This document shows, piece by piece, positions 27,545-37,186 of a stretch of 48,937 nucleotides of DNA. This stretch comes from Cyclobacteriaceae bacterium (GTDB lineage: Bacteria; Bacteroidota; Bacteroidia; Cytophagales; Cyclobacteriaceae): positions 1 to 48,937 of the forward strand of contig JAGQYK010000021.1 of NCBI GenBank assembly GCA_020436125.1, written 5' to 3'. How positions within the stretch are numbered: position 1 is the first letter of the stretch; each line of letters begins with the position of its first letter. The notes below the pieces were generated by a model that worked only from the letters and a program-made list of their open reading frames with translations, was not told where the DNA came from and made no database searches. The position numbers and the translations under genes are program-made.

Positions 27545-28708
27545 TCAGTCCAATGGCTCACCAATAAACAAGTTAATGGGCAAATTCATTGCACTGAGAT
27601 CCAATTCATCATCCGCTCGCATAAGATAGCTATTAAAGGAAGACGGAGAGCCATGCAAGATATTACTGGTTCCTATTGCGGTGAATAATCCTGAGTTTGA
27701 CTTTCTTCTGATATTTACGTTTAGGATAATGAGATATTTTAAATCGAAACTCGTATATCCTTCCTTTCTATTAAAAATAATTTGCAACGTGTTAATATCC
27801 GGAAACAGTACTTTGCCGGTATACTGAACATTATTTAAGTTAAGAAATGCGTCTCTGGAATCTTTAATTTGCATTTTACACACCATCCATTGTTTACCCA
27901 TGGTGGGGTAAACGAGTTTGTAGTCACCCACTAACTGATGAAGTTGTAAGTAGAAAAAGGGATTCAGTTCATCAAGGTTGTTGGGCGTGTAGGTGTCTGA
28001 GATATACACATCAGAAGATAGATAGCAGCTAATTCTAGGATCGCTATCTTGTTCAAGTAAGGTATATGCTTCTTCTTTACCATTAACTTTTTGTAATAGG
28101 ATTCTACCTGCTGCAGGGTACCCATCTCTTTTCACAGTGCTGTAAGTTCCCAAGAGAATAGGCCTTCCATGTTTTTTCGTTCCTGAAAAAAGGCAAATTA
28201 ATTTTTTTACAGGTGTGGTGTCTCCTGTTTTCTGTACTTCGATGAAGGTGTAGTTCTCAACAACGTTATAGATACCCTCCCAATGTTCATCCAGCCGATA
28301 GTCAATGGTTACCTTTCTTTTGTTAGTGATTGCTATAATACCTCTGTCTACCAAATTTCTTGCAAATGCATAGTAGTGCATTACGTAGTACGAAGTATCC
28401 ACCATTTTATGGTGATGAAGGTCATCCTTGCTATCACTCTCATGAACTGTATCCAGTTGTTCGTTATAAACCAAATCAAATTCATTGAGTAATTGGGTGA
28501 GTACTTCCTGTCGGGTACGTTTCTCAATCACTTTTTGAGGATATCTTGCGTGGTTTTTGGCTTTACTAAGTGATGTGTAATTAATTCGTTCTTCAATCTC
28601 TTGCTGAGAGATTTTGTGGGCTTTCAAAAAATCGATTACTCTGCAAATTCTTTCAGCTGAGACTTTTGACGTTAGGTCTTCAATAATTTCATTACCCTCT
28701 TTGCTCAT
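27545..28708 (-). CDS. HTH protein of unrecognised family, likely local regulator
   Basis: A 387-residue protein. Residues about 17-60 (RICRVIDFLKAHKISQQEIE then ERINYTSLSKAK) look like an XRE-type helix-turn-helix, and the rest, about 100-387, is a mixed, beta-rich domain I cannot place; it has no receiver, kinase or membrane segment. It is divergent from the SusC gene with 187 bases between them, the usual place of a locus regulator. The usual Bacteroidota choices, ECF sigma/anti-sigma, hybrid two-component or SusR-type proteins, are absent here. It may bind its ligand directly through the C-terminal domain. That is inference from position and the HTH only. Confidence 0.65.
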   Translation of the reverse strand: MSKEGNEIIEDLTSKVSAERICRVIDFLKAHKISQQEIEERINYTSLSKAKNHARYPQKVIEKRTRQEVLTQLLNEFDLVYNEQLDTVHESDSKDDLHHHKMVDTSYYVMHYYAFARNLVDRGIIAITNKRKVTIDYRLDEHWEGIYNVVENYTFIEVQKTGDTTPVKKLICLFSGTKKHGRPILLGTYSTVKRDGYPAAGRILLQKVNGKEEAYTLLEQDSDPRISCYLSSDVYISDTYTPNNLDELNPFFYLQLHQLVGDYKLVYPTMGKQWMVCKMQIKDSRDAFLNLNNVQYTGKVLFPDINTLQIIFNRKEGYTSFDLKYLIILNVNIRRKSNSGLFTAIGTSNILHGSPSSFNSYLMRADDELDLSAMNLPINLFIGEPLD

Positions 28709-28735
28709 CTTTCTGGTGATTAAATACCCGCTGTT

Positions 28736-28754
28736 AGAAATTTTCTGAAAAATT
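28736..28754. promoter_or_regulatory. Inverted repeat AGAAATTTTCnGAAAAnTT, copy 1
   Basis: The sequence AATTTTC-T-GAAAAATT is a near-perfect inverted repeat in the gap between the HTH gene and SusC. A matching copy is at 44167-44183 in another divergent gap of the same locus. A second palindrome, AAGAATATTCTT, lies just beside it at 28759-28770. Proposed as an operator; binding protein unknown. Confidence 0.45.
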
Positions 28755-28894
28755 TTTAAAGAATATTCTTCTTTTTCATTTGACTTAACCCTAAGATAAT
28801 AATGTTCTAATATTAACCATGAAATTAATTTATCAGTGGAGCCTCATGTTACTCTCAAGTTATTCAATTGTTCGCAACTATTAAATAAAGATCG

Positions 28895-31873
28895 ATGAAA
28901 AGATGTTTACTCATGTTATCCCTTGCCCTTGTCTGGCTCAACCTTTTGGGTCAAAATATCACAGTGAGTGGGAGGGTGACATCTTCTGATGGTGAGCCCT
29001 TACCAGGAGTGTCAATTCTTGTAGTAGGTACCTCAACAGGTACATTAACGGATGTTGGTGGCAATTATAGTGTTGGTGTGCCAAATGCCAATGCTCAGTT
29101 GCAATACTCCTTTATCGGATTTGAAACCAGTACTGTCGCTGTTGATGGCAGGTCAGTAATTGATGTTTCTTTGCAAGAGGAGGTGACTTCATTAAGTGAA
29201 GTCGTAGTGATAGCGTATGGTGAAACCGAAAGAAGGAAATTTACGGGTTCTCTTTCTACGGTAAGTGCAGCGGAAATCGGACAGATTCCACAGACCAGTG
29301 CCATACAAATGATTCAAGGTAGATCAGCTGGTGTGTTGGTGGAAGACGACAGCGGCCAACCGGGTCAGCAAGGTAGAATAATTATTCGTGGAGTAGGTAC
29401 ATTAACTGCTGGTGCGGCAGACCCATTATATGTAATTGATGGTACGCCAACTAATTCTATCGGATCTTTAAACAGCAATGATATTGAGTCAATCTCTGTG
29501 TTAAAAGATGCCGCTGCTACCAGTATTTATGGATCTCGTGCTGCCAATGGTGTAGTGCTAATTACTACCAAGCAAGGTGCAATTGGTAAAACCAAATTCT
29601 CAGTCAATGCACAATACGGGTTTGCTGATATTGAGAACCCCAACAATTTTAAAATGATGAATTCTACCCAGTATACCGAATACTATCGTGAGGCCTATTT
29701 GCGCTCAGGGCAGAATCCGGATGACCCTGGAAGTGGATTCTATTTACCTGTTAACAGCGACAGTATCGACACCGACTGGCAAAATGCAGTACTTCGAACA
29801 GGTAAAACACAACTGTATGAGTTGACTGCTTCTGGTGGTACAGAAAAAACAAAACATTATTTATCTACCAGCTATTATAAGCAGGAAGGAGTGGTCATAG
29901 GGACAGACTATGAACGTTTTACCAGCAGATTTAATTTTGGAATGGCACCTACTGATCGGTTGAACATAGATTTGATGCTACTAGGTGCCTACACAGATGA
30001 AGGACTTCAGCCCAATGATGGAGGGCGAAGCGGTACCTTTTCTGGTTCGTTTAATGTGGCACCAACGGCACCAATAATGGCGACTCCTAATACACCATCC
30101 AATTTCAACGGATTGGGGTATAATTTTCAATTGCCAAGTAATGCGGGGCATAATCCTGTAGCTTCAAATGCCATGAATTCTAATATTAGAAATGAATTAA
30201 GGATTTTCCCGACACTTCGCCTTACTTACGAACCCATTGACAATTTGACATTGTCAACCATGGGGTCTGTGGATTACCGTGTAAGGAAGAGAAATAGTTA
30301 TCAATCTAAGTTTTATGTGGCTGAGACTGACAATGGCCTTGCCGAATTAGAAAATGAAGTATTTAAGGATGCCAACTTTAATGCAACTGCTAAATATGAG
30401 TATGAGATTAATTCGGATCACAAAGTGACGCCACTCATTGGCTTTGAAACTTTTAAAAGAACTTATACAAATGAGGTTTCAGAATCACGTGATTTTGCTT
30501 TTGATGGGATCAATAATTTTGCAGCAGGCTCCATTCCGCTGGGTAGATTGTATGATTTTCAGAGCAATACTTTGTTGTCCACTTTCGCTAGAGTCAATTA
30601 TGCTTTCCGTGATAAATTATTTGTTGACCTTTCTCTACGTAGAGATGGGTCTTCCAGATTTGGACCTGATAATCGTTACGGAACATTCTACTCAATGGGT
30701 GCAGGGTATAATTTATCCGATGAATCCTTTATGCAGTCAATTGGATTTTTGAATGATTTGCGATTACGTGCTAGTTATGGTATACAAGGAAGCAATGCAG
30801 CGGCTGGAGATTTTGCATGGAGATCTTCTTATGGAGCAGGTGGAGCATTCATAGTACCTCCTGCAGGTGGAGGAACTGGATTGCCTAATTCTGGTTCTCA
30901 GCCCAATGAACCTGGGAACACTCGTTTAAAGTGGGAGCAAAACGGAATATTCAATGTGGGAGTCGATTTTGCAGCTGTGAACAATAGGCTAAGTGGTACA
31001 ATTGAGTACTATAACAGAGCTTCGATTGACTTGCTGGCCAATAGAATCATTTCCAGAACATCAGGATTTGAAAGTATAATTGACAATGTTGGTAAAGTAG
31101 AGAACAGAGGTGTTGAAATAAGCCTGAATTCAAGTAATGTTAAAACAGGGGACTTTGAATGGAAGTCTGGGTTTAACATTTCGTTCAACACCAATGAAAT
31201 TGTTTCTCTCAATGGAGAAGCAGATACCTTGGTTACAAATGGTGGTCGTACAATTCGTGTAATAGGACAACCCATCGACCAATGGTACTTACCACAATAT
31301 GCTGGTGTGGATCCTGCAAATGGAAGGCCCATGTATTATGGAACAGAAGGAGGGGTAACCTATAATATCAATAATGCGCTGCGCACTTTAAGTGGACAGA
31401 CAGCGAATACACCAGATTTTTTTGGATCTTTTAGTAACTCATTCACTTACAAAAACATCACTTTATCAGCAATGTTTTATTTCAAGTATGGGTTTGAAGT
31501 GTACAGAGAAAACCTTCAGAACACATCAGTTCCATCTGGAAATAACCAGCCTGTATCAAACTTAAGCAGATGGCAAGTGCCAGGTGATATTACCAGCGTT
31601 CCCAGAGCAGACGATACCGGTGCTTTGTTTGATTCGAACCGATGGCTCGAGGATGGATCTTATATCCGATTGAGAAATGTAAGCCTTTCCTATCTTTTGC
31701 CTCAGCAAGTAAGTTCAAAAGTTGGCATGAGGAATATCAATTTAAGTGTGCGTGGTGTGAATGTTTTGACATTTACCAACTTCAGAGGATTTAATCCTGA
31801 TACGGGTTACTTCGAAGATGATGATTATCCGATTAACAGAACAATCACCTTTGGTATTTCAGCTCAATTTTAA
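28895..31873 (+). CDS. SusC/RagA-type TonB-dependent outer membrane transporter
   Basis: A 992-residue outer membrane importer. After the signal peptide comes a CarboxypepD_reg-like domain (about 22-95; VSGRVTSSDGEPLPGVSILV), the plug domain (about 110-225; with SVLKDAAATSIYGSRAANGV typical of SusC), then a beta barrel to the C-terminus (GISAQF). SusC proteins pair with the SusD lipoprotein encoded 11 bases downstream to import bulky nutrients, energised by TonB. There are no polysaccharide enzymes beside it, and the genes that follow handle amino acids, so its cargo may be peptides or a glycan-poor substrate. It is the first gene of a probable eight-gene run to 42888. Confidence 0.95.
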   Translation: MKRCLLMLSLALVWLNLLGQNITVSGRVTSSDGEPLPGVSILVVGTSTGTLTDVGGNYSVGVPNANAQLQYSFIGFETSTVAVDGRSVIDVSLQEEVTSLSEVVVIAYGETERRKFTGSLSTVSAAEIGQIPQTSAIQMIQGRSAGVLVEDDSGQPGQQGRIIIRGVGTLTAGAADPLYVIDGTPTNSIGSLNSNDIESISVLKDAAATSIYGSRAANGVVLITTKQGAIGKTKFSVNAQYGFADIENPNNFKMMNSTQYTEYYREAYLRSGQNPDDPGSGFYLPVNSDSIDTDWQNAVLRTGKTQLYELTASGGTEKTKHYLSTSYYKQEGVVIGTDYERFTSRFNFGMAPTDRLNIDLMLLGAYTDEGLQPNDGGRSGTFSGSFNVAPTAPIMATPNTPSNFNGLGYNFQLPSNAGHNPVASNAMNSNIRNELRIFPTLRLTYEPIDNLTLSTMGSVDYRVRKRNSYQSKFYVAETDNGLAELENEVFKDANFNATAKYEYEINSDHKVTPLIGFETFKRTYTNEVSESRDFAFDGINNFAAGSIPLGRLYDFQSNTLLSTFARVNYAFRDKLFVDLSLRRDGSSRFGPDNRYGTFYSMGAGYNLSDESFMQSIGFLNDLRLRASYGIQGSNAAAGDFAWRSSYGAGGAFIVPPAGGGTGLPNSGSQPNEPGNTRLKWEQNGIFNVGVDFAAVNNRLSGTIEYYNRASIDLLANRIISRTSGFESIIDNVGKVENRGVEISLNSSNVKTGDFEWKSGFNISFNTNEIVSLNGEADTLVTNGGRTIRVIGQPIDQWYLPQYAGVDPANGRPMYYGTEGGVTYNINNALRTLSGQTANTPDFFGSFSNSFTYKNITLSAMFYFKYGFEVYRENLQNTSVPSGNNQPVSNLSRWQVPGDITSVPRADDTGALFDSNRWLEDGSYIRLRNVSLSYLLPQQVSSKVGMRNINLSVRGVNVLTFTNFRGFNPDTGYFEDDDYPINRTITFGISAQF

Positions 31874-31884
31874 ATCTACAGACA

Positions 31885-33360
31885 ATGAAAAATAAATTAT
31901 ATACCTATTTACTATTGACCGCTCTGGTTTTTGGTTGTGAGGATTTTTTGGATGTAACGCCTGAAACATTAACGGTGCCTGAAGTTGCTCTGAACACAGA
32001 GGTTGATATTGTAACTGCGTTGCACGGTGCTTACTCGTTTCTCAATGATGATGGATACGCCATGGAGTATTATGTAATTGCAGATGCAGCTACGGATAAT
32101 GGAAAAATTCCTTCAGATAGAGAAGCAGCAGGGGCAGGGTTAGACAGACTTCCTCATGCCTATACACTTGATCTGACAAGGCAAACCACAGCCATTGCAT
32201 TATGGACAGAATCCTATCAGGTGATTTCAGCCTTAAATAATATTCTAACCAGGCTTGAAGAAGTTGAATTTGATGAAGCTTTTGAGGCGCGTGTAAGAGC
32301 GGAATGTTTGTCGCTTCGTGCCTTGATGCATTTCTCATTAACCCAGGTTTTTGCACAGGACTATAATTTTACCGGTGATCAGAGTCATTTGGCTGTTCCT
32401 TATATGACAGCGACAGATCCTGGTTCTAAACCATCCCGCAATACGATGAGGGAAGTATATGATTTTCTTTTTGCCGATGTAAATGAAGCCTTGTCATTAT
32501 TCCCGATTGGAGGAAATGTTCTCATTGATGAAGGTTATCGTCAGGGAGATGAAATTTATTTCCCTAACTATTATATGGCGCTTGGTCTTCGCGCAAGGCT
32601 TTACTTTTATAGTACTGATTATGCTAATGCACTTACAGATGCCAACGAGATTTTAGCGGGACCATTCTCCTTAGAGCCAACCTATACGGTTAGTGAATAT
32701 ACCAACGATGGTGTTACTTCTGATTTTATCGATCAGTGGTATAGTCTTTCGCCAGTTCTGGAGAGTGAGGCAATTTTTCAATTGGATGTTGATGAGAATG
32801 ACGGAAATTTCGCCAATCGATCCTTAATAGATATCTACCCCGCGAATAATGGGAATGCAGCACATGCCGTTTCAGCAGATTTGATCGATCTTTTTGAGCT
32901 TTCCGATGTTCGCATCAATTGGTTTGCGGTTGAGGTGACAGATCTACACGTATTTAAATATATGGGTGGGCTGGGGTTAAATGCAGATGCTCATCATGTT
33001 CCTGTCATGCGTTTAACTGAATTTCAATTGATGGCGGCTGAATGTGAGGCCAGAATTGGTGACCCGGCTAGGGCCCTTACATTGGTCAATGCAATTACGG
33101 CCAGGTCAGGTGCTTCTGCTATTTCTTCTTCAGGAACACAGTTGGAAGAGGATATCATTACTGAAAGGAGGAAAGAATTATGTTTTGAAGGGCATCGTCT
33201 TTTTGACCTAAAGCGCCTTCAGCGTGGTTTTGTCAGAAATGACTGCACGCTCACCAACGGAAACTGTACATTGACTTATCCTTCAGATTTATATGCATGG
33301 CCAATTCCGGGTGTCGAACTTGATGCTAATCCAATGCAACAGAACACAGGCTATAACTAA
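31885..33360 (+). CDS. SusD/RagB-type surface nutrient-binding lipoprotein
   Basis: A 491-residue lipoprotein (lipid Cys at residue 18, FGC). SusD-family features are the helical TPR-like scaffold and the late motif ITERRKELCFEGHRLFDLKR, followed by YAWPIPGVELDANPMQQNTGY, the almost universal SusD C-terminus. It lies 11 bases after SusC and is its lid, holding the substrate on the cell surface for import. The ligand site varies too much to predict the substrate. Confidence 0.95.
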   Translation: MKNKLYTYLLLTALVFGCEDFLDVTPETLTVPEVALNTEVDIVTALHGAYSFLNDDGYAMEYYVIADAATDNGKIPSDREAAGAGLDRLPHAYTLDLTRQTTAIALWTESYQVISALNNILTRLEEVEFDEAFEARVRAECLSLRALMHFSLTQVFAQDYNFTGDQSHLAVPYMTATDPGSKPSRNTMREVYDFLFADVNEALSLFPIGGNVLIDEGYRQGDEIYFPNYYMALGLRARLYFYSTDYANALTDANEILAGPFSLEPTYTVSEYTNDGVTSDFIDQWYSLSPVLESEAIFQLDVDENDGNFANRSLIDIYPANNGNAAHAVSADLIDLFELSDVRINWFAVEVTDLHVFKYMGGLGLNADAHHVPVMRLTEFQLMAAECEARIGDPARALTLVNAITARSGASAISSSGTQLEEDIITERRKELCFEGHRLFDLKRLQRGFVRNDCTLTNGNCTLTYPSDLYAWPIPGVELDANPMQQNTGYN

Positions 33361-33371
33361 TTATTAAAATC

Positions 33372-34463
33372 ATGACAATAAAAAAATACGTTACCTATAT
33401 CATGTTGTCAGGAGCTTCTATCCTGAGTTCATGCTTCGATGAAACAGAAATATTGTTGCCCGATACCTTTAGTTACGTTGCTTTTGAAGGTGGTGAGGTT
33501 AATATTCTTGAGGGCTCAATTTCATCATTCGATGTGAAGGTGGTTTATTCGGGTGCTACAACTTCTGCTGATATTGCTGTGCCAATCTCGATAACCGATG
33601 GTGAAGGAACGCTCGCAGTTGATGGTGTTGATTATAGTATAGATGGAGGATTATCAGGGCGTACAATTCCTGCTGGTCAGTTTTCCACGACTGTAAAAGT
33701 TACTATTCTTGATAATGATGATGCAGTAGGAGCTCGCCTTCTAAAATTACAATTAGGAGATGTTTCAGGCTTTAAATTAGGTGCGCCTGATACTGATGGA
33801 GCAACCACTTTCGCTATTACTATTCTTGAAGATGATCTTAATATTTTCGGGTATACAAGTTTTGAAGAACCTACCGCAGGAGATGTAAATCTTTTCAACT
33901 TTGATAACGGTACAGAGCAAACTAATAACCCTGGGGAGAATTCGGTTGATTACACTTCAATTGGAGGAGAAATGGGATTTGATACATCTTATCTTCCCGG
34001 ACAAGAGGGAGGTGCTGATGATCCTGCATGGGGCGTTACAAAGTTTCAAACAGATGGGTATGATGCTTCCCCTTTTTCAGATGGTGCACAAGCCTATTTA
34101 ACATCAGATGCAGATGGTCTTGCTGAAATTGTATTTGATGAACTCACTATACCCGGAACGGCCAGCTTTCTACAAATTTCTTTGAGTACCTGGTTTGTGG
34201 ATGGTGGCTCATGGGAGGATGACGATGAATTTGATGTGTTTTGGCGAACGGAAGATGGCGATGAGCTTGTGATTTCCCTTCGATCGGATGGAGCCAATAT
34301 GACAGATACCCCAGACGGTTCTGGAAACAACATTGGTGGTAAGTGGACCCTTATTTCTGGATTGGTTGAGAACATTAAAACGGGAAGACTTGTAATTCAG
34401 ATTGGATCGGACAGTGGTGCTGAGGTAAGTCTTTTTGATAACATCAAGATTCAGGGATTCTAA
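33372..34463 (+). CDS. Surface lipoprotein, Calx-beta plus unnamed C-terminal domain
   Basis: A 363-residue lipoprotein (lipobox SSC, Cys21). Residues about 35-155 look like a Calx-beta-type domain (TVKVTILDNDDAVG). The C-terminal 205 residues start YTSFEEPTAGD and include GENSVDYTS, GQEGGADDPAWG, SDADGLAEIVFDE and DGSGNN, and form a domain shared with the next gene's product. It is 11 bases after SusD, the position of SusE/SusF-like or other surface binding proteins. The domain is rich in Asp and Gly and may bind calcium and a polymer, but this is inference; the family has no name that I recognise. Confidence 0.8.
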   Translation: MTIKKYVTYIMLSGASILSSCFDETEILLPDTFSYVAFEGGEVNILEGSISSFDVKVVYSGATTSADIAVPISITDGEGTLAVDGVDYSIDGGLSGRTIPAGQFSTTVKVTILDNDDAVGARLLKLQLGDVSGFKLGAPDTDGATTFAITILEDDLNIFGYTSFEEPTAGDVNLFNFDNGTEQTNNPGENSVDYTSIGGEMGFDTSYLPGQEGGADDPAWGVTKFQTDGYDASPFSDGAQAYLTSDADGLAEIVFDELTIPGTASFLQISLSTWFVDGGSWEDDDEFDVFWRTEDGDELVISLRSDGANMTDTPDGSGNNIGGKWTLISGLVENIKTGRLVIQIGSDSGAEVSLFDNIKIQGF

Positions 34464-34517
34464 AAATATTTTCTAACGCATTAGAATATAAAACCTATGA
34501 TAAGTATTAAAATAATA

Positions 34518-35906
34518 ATGAGTCGTTCATTGATATTGATAATTATGACCTTCTTCGTTTTAGGCTGTAATGATCAATTGGATGTAGACTTTTCCGACAA
34601 TAATGCAATAGTTGGGATTCCACCAGCAAGTAATGATGTCGTAGTATATGAGTTTGACAGTGAAGCCAGACTTCCACTTGTTCTAAGTAAACCCTTTACT
34701 GAGACGATAACCGTTGTTGTTGCCTATTCAAGCAATAATGCTACCTATGGTACTCACTATACCACTACACCAGCAGGTGTGAATGGTACAGAGGGTGAGA
34801 TTACTGTATCAATTCAGCCAGGACAGGATGCTGAGCTAAAAATTAACCCTATCCTTGAGGAGGCCTACACGCAGGACCGATCAGTTAGCTTTGAGATTAA
34901 AAGCATTACTGGTGGAGCTTATGAATTGGACGGTGATAATTCCTTTGATATTACCATAATAGAAAAGCCTGTTCTTGAAGTTAGTGAATCGACCTTAGAC
35001 TTTGGGAAGGTTGCGACCGGAGAGGATGCCGTATTAAGTTTTGATGTTACAGGCTTTGGGATTTTAGAGGATATAGAAGTAGTGGGAGGGGGTTCTTTTT
35101 TAGTATCTACAGACAATTCAAATTTTGAGGAAGAAGTTACAACGTCAGGTAGTTCCACGATCTATGTGAAGTTCGCTCCCAACTCAGAAGAAGCAGGTGC
35201 TCAAAATCATACCATTACTATTGAATCTTCAGAAGCAATCACCAAAGAAGTCGGTGTGACGGGAATAGAGGCTGTTTTCAGTCAGTTGGCCTATACCTCT
35301 TTTGAAGAACCAGCAGCAGGAGCGACTAATGTTTATAATGCTCCTGATGGCGAAGATCTTCCCAATAATGCCGGAGAAAATTCGGTTGATTTCATTTCTG
35401 TTGGAGGTGAAATTGGATTTAATACGTCTTATGTTACAGGTCAGGAAGGCGGGGCCGATGACCTCATCTGGGGAGTAACCAACGTTATAGATGAATTAGG
35501 GGCCTATACCCTTGAAGCTTTTGATGACGGGGCTCAGGCCTATGTATCGTCTGATGCGGATGGACTCGCAGAAATTGTTTTCGATGAAGTGGATATTACT
35601 GGTTCTCTTTCAGCAGTTGTCTCTATTGCTACTTATTTTGTAGGTTCTTCATGGGAAACGGATGATGAATTTAAACTGATCTGGAGAACAGTGGATGGGG
35701 ATGAAGAAATTCTTTCACTTTTTTCTAACGGATCGGAGATCACCAATTCACCTGATGGTTCGGGTGATTCCATTGTAGATCAATGGTACACCTCAGAAGC
35801 CATTATATCTAATCGTAAAGCCGGACGACTGGTAATACAAATAGGCCATAACAGCGGGTCTGAAATATTATTTATTGATGATATTAAGATAAGTGCTGTG
35901 AACTAA
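34518..35906 (+). CDS. Second surface lipoprotein, paralogous C-terminal domain
   Basis: A 462-residue lipoprotein (lipobox LGC, Cys17). Three parts are visible: a Calx-beta-like N-terminus (about 25-135), an ASH/HYDIN or DUF1573-like domain (about 155-250; STLDFGKVATGEDAV), and a C-terminal 205-residue domain that matches the preceding protein over its length (YTSFEEPAAG, GQEGGADDLIWG, SDADGLAEIVFDE). The start at 34518 gives a normal-length signal; a start at 34497 adds seven residues and cannot be excluded. It is separated from the previous gene by a short gap that holds an imperfect hairpin. Probably a surface binding protein working with SusC/SusD. Confidence 0.8.
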   Translation: MSRSLILIIMTFFVLGCNDQLDVDFSDNNAIVGIPPASNDVVVYEFDSEARLPLVLSKPFTETITVVVAYSSNNATYGTHYTTTPAGVNGTEGEITVSIQPGQDAELKINPILEEAYTQDRSVSFEIKSITGGAYELDGDNSFDITIIEKPVLEVSESTLDFGKVATGEDAVLSFDVTGFGILEDIEVVGGGSFLVSTDNSNFEEEVTTSGSSTIYVKFAPNSEEAGAQNHTITIESSEAITKEVGVTGIEAVFSQLAYTSFEEPAAGATNVYNAPDGEDLPNNAGENSVDFISVGGEIGFNTSYVTGQEGGADDLIWGVTNVIDELGAYTLEAFDDGAQAYVSSDADGLAEIVFDEVDITGSLSAVVSIATYFVGSSWETDDEFKLIWRTVDGDEEILSLFSNGSEITNSPDGSGDSIVDQWYTSEAIISNRKAGRLVIQIGHNSGSEILFIDDIKISAVN

Positions 35907-35938
35907 TCAATTATTTTGTAATCTTCTTCATAGAAAGT

Positions 35939-35984
35939 CTTAACCAAATAGTAATATCCTTAATAGGGTATTACTTGGGTTAAG
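35939..35984 (+). repeat. Long inverted repeat before the aminotransferase gene
   Basis: Outer arms CTTAACC and GGTTAAG pair exactly. Inside them, AGTAATATCC pairs with GGGTATTACT (nine Watson-Crick pairs and one T-G) around a TTAATA loop. The two stems are separated by a small internal loop. The hairpin ends 5 or 17 bases before the possible start codons of the aminotransferase. No T run follows, so it is not a standard terminator and could act on translation or mRNA stability. Confidence 0.7.
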
Positions 35985-36001
35985 ATGATATGACTTTAAA
36001 T

Positions 36002-37186
36002 ATGAAAATAGAAGGAATTTTATCCGAACGTGTTACGACATCAGAACAATCCTCAACTGTAAGAATAGCCGATATGGCTAAAAAGTTAAAAGAAAAAGGT
36101 GCTGCTGTTTATGACTTTTCTGCAGGTAGAGCATTTGAACATACACCCAAATATGTAATGGATGGGGCCATCAAAGCCATGAGGGCTGGAGATACCCATC
36201 AAACAATGGCACAAGGCACTACATCGTATCGTGAGGCTTGTGCTATTAAACTGCATAGGGAAAATGGAATCACTGCAAATCCTGAAACGGATATTGTAGC
36301 GACAATGGGATGCAAGCAAGGATTAACCGTCTCTCTGCTTGCCATCCTTAATCCAGGTGATGAGGTTATTGTTGAAGATCCGTGTTTTGTTAGCTACAAA
36401 CAAACTATCCGCTATTTAGGAGGAAACCCAGTTGAAGTTCCCTTATTACCGGCTAACCAATTCAGATGGAAGCGGGATCAACTGGAATCGGCAATAACAG
36501 AAAGAACAAAGGCAATCATTATGTGTACTCCTCATAATCCTACAGGGGTTGTTCATTCTATTGAGGATCTGGCTGAAGTTGCCTTTGTAGCGAAAAAACA
36601 TAATCTGTACGTAATCACGGATGAACCTTATGAAAGAATGGTGTGGGGTGGGAGACGACATCTTAATTTGGCTTCTCTGCCAGGTATGAGGAAAAGAACA
36701 ATAACCCTGATGAGCCTGACTAAAAGTTTTTCAATGGGAGGATGGAGAATAGGATTTGCCCACGCTGATGAACATCTTCTTGAACAAATGACAAAACTCC
36801 AGCAACATTTAATTACTTGCGTTAGCTCTTTTGTTCAGGCAGGTGGAGCCATTGCATTTGGCCAAAGCCCAAATGATGAGGTAAAAAAATATTGGGCTGA
36901 ATGGGAGAAGAAAGTAACTTTCTTTACACATTCTCTCAATGAAATAAACGGTATAAAATGTTATACTCCTGAAGGTGGATTTTATGCTTGGATGGATATT
37001 TCAGAATTGAATATACCATCAGAACAATTTTGCGACCTGCTGTTAGAAAGAGAAAAGGTTGCATTGGTTCCTGGGGTATCTTTTGGTAAGCATGGCGAAA
37101 ATTATGTAAGAGTGACCTGTGTGAAGTCATGGGACGAAATTAATAAAGGACTGGAAGGAATTAGTTCCTTCGTTCAAAACTTATAA
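36002..37186 (+). CDS. Class I/II PLP aminotransferase
   Basis: A 394-residue aspartate aminotransferase-superfamily enzyme. Using residue numbers from the longer possible start at 35990, the key sites are PHNPTG (Asn183), DEPYE (Asp211), the PLP lysine in SLTKSFSMGGWRIG (Lys245) and the substrate-binding arginine in YVRVTC. The start 36002 (MKIEGILSERV) resembles homologues better than 35990. The stop overlaps the start of the next gene, a transporter, in the string TAATGAG, so the two are co-translated. It probably removes amino groups from an imported amino acid; which one cannot be told. Hairpin upstream suggests separate control from the SusCD genes. Confidence 0.88.
   Translation: MKIEGILSERVTTSEQSSTVRIADMAKKLKEKGAAVYDFSAGRAFEHTPKYVMDGAIKAMRAGDTHQTMAQGTTSYREACAIKLHRENGITANPETDIVATMGCKQGLTVSLLAILNPGDEVIVEDPCFVSYKQTIRYLGGNPVEVPLLPANQFRWKRDQLESAITERTKAIIMCTPHNPTGVVHSIEDLAEVAFVAKKHNLYVITDEPYERMVWGGRRHLNLASLPGMRKRTITLMSLTKSFSMGGWRIGFAHADEHLLEQMTKLQQHLITCVSSFVQAGGAIAFGQSPNDEVKKYWAEWEKKVTFFTHSLNEINGIKCYTPEGGFYAWMDISELNIPSEQFCDLLLEREKVALVPGVSFGKHGENYVRVTCVKSWDEINKGLEGISSFVQNL

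Noticed and set aside
34471-34486. Hairpin TTCTAA-CGCA-TTAGAA between the two lipoprotein genes
   Set aside because: A 6-bp AT-rich stem is too weak to call a regulatory element, though it might affect mRNA stability.
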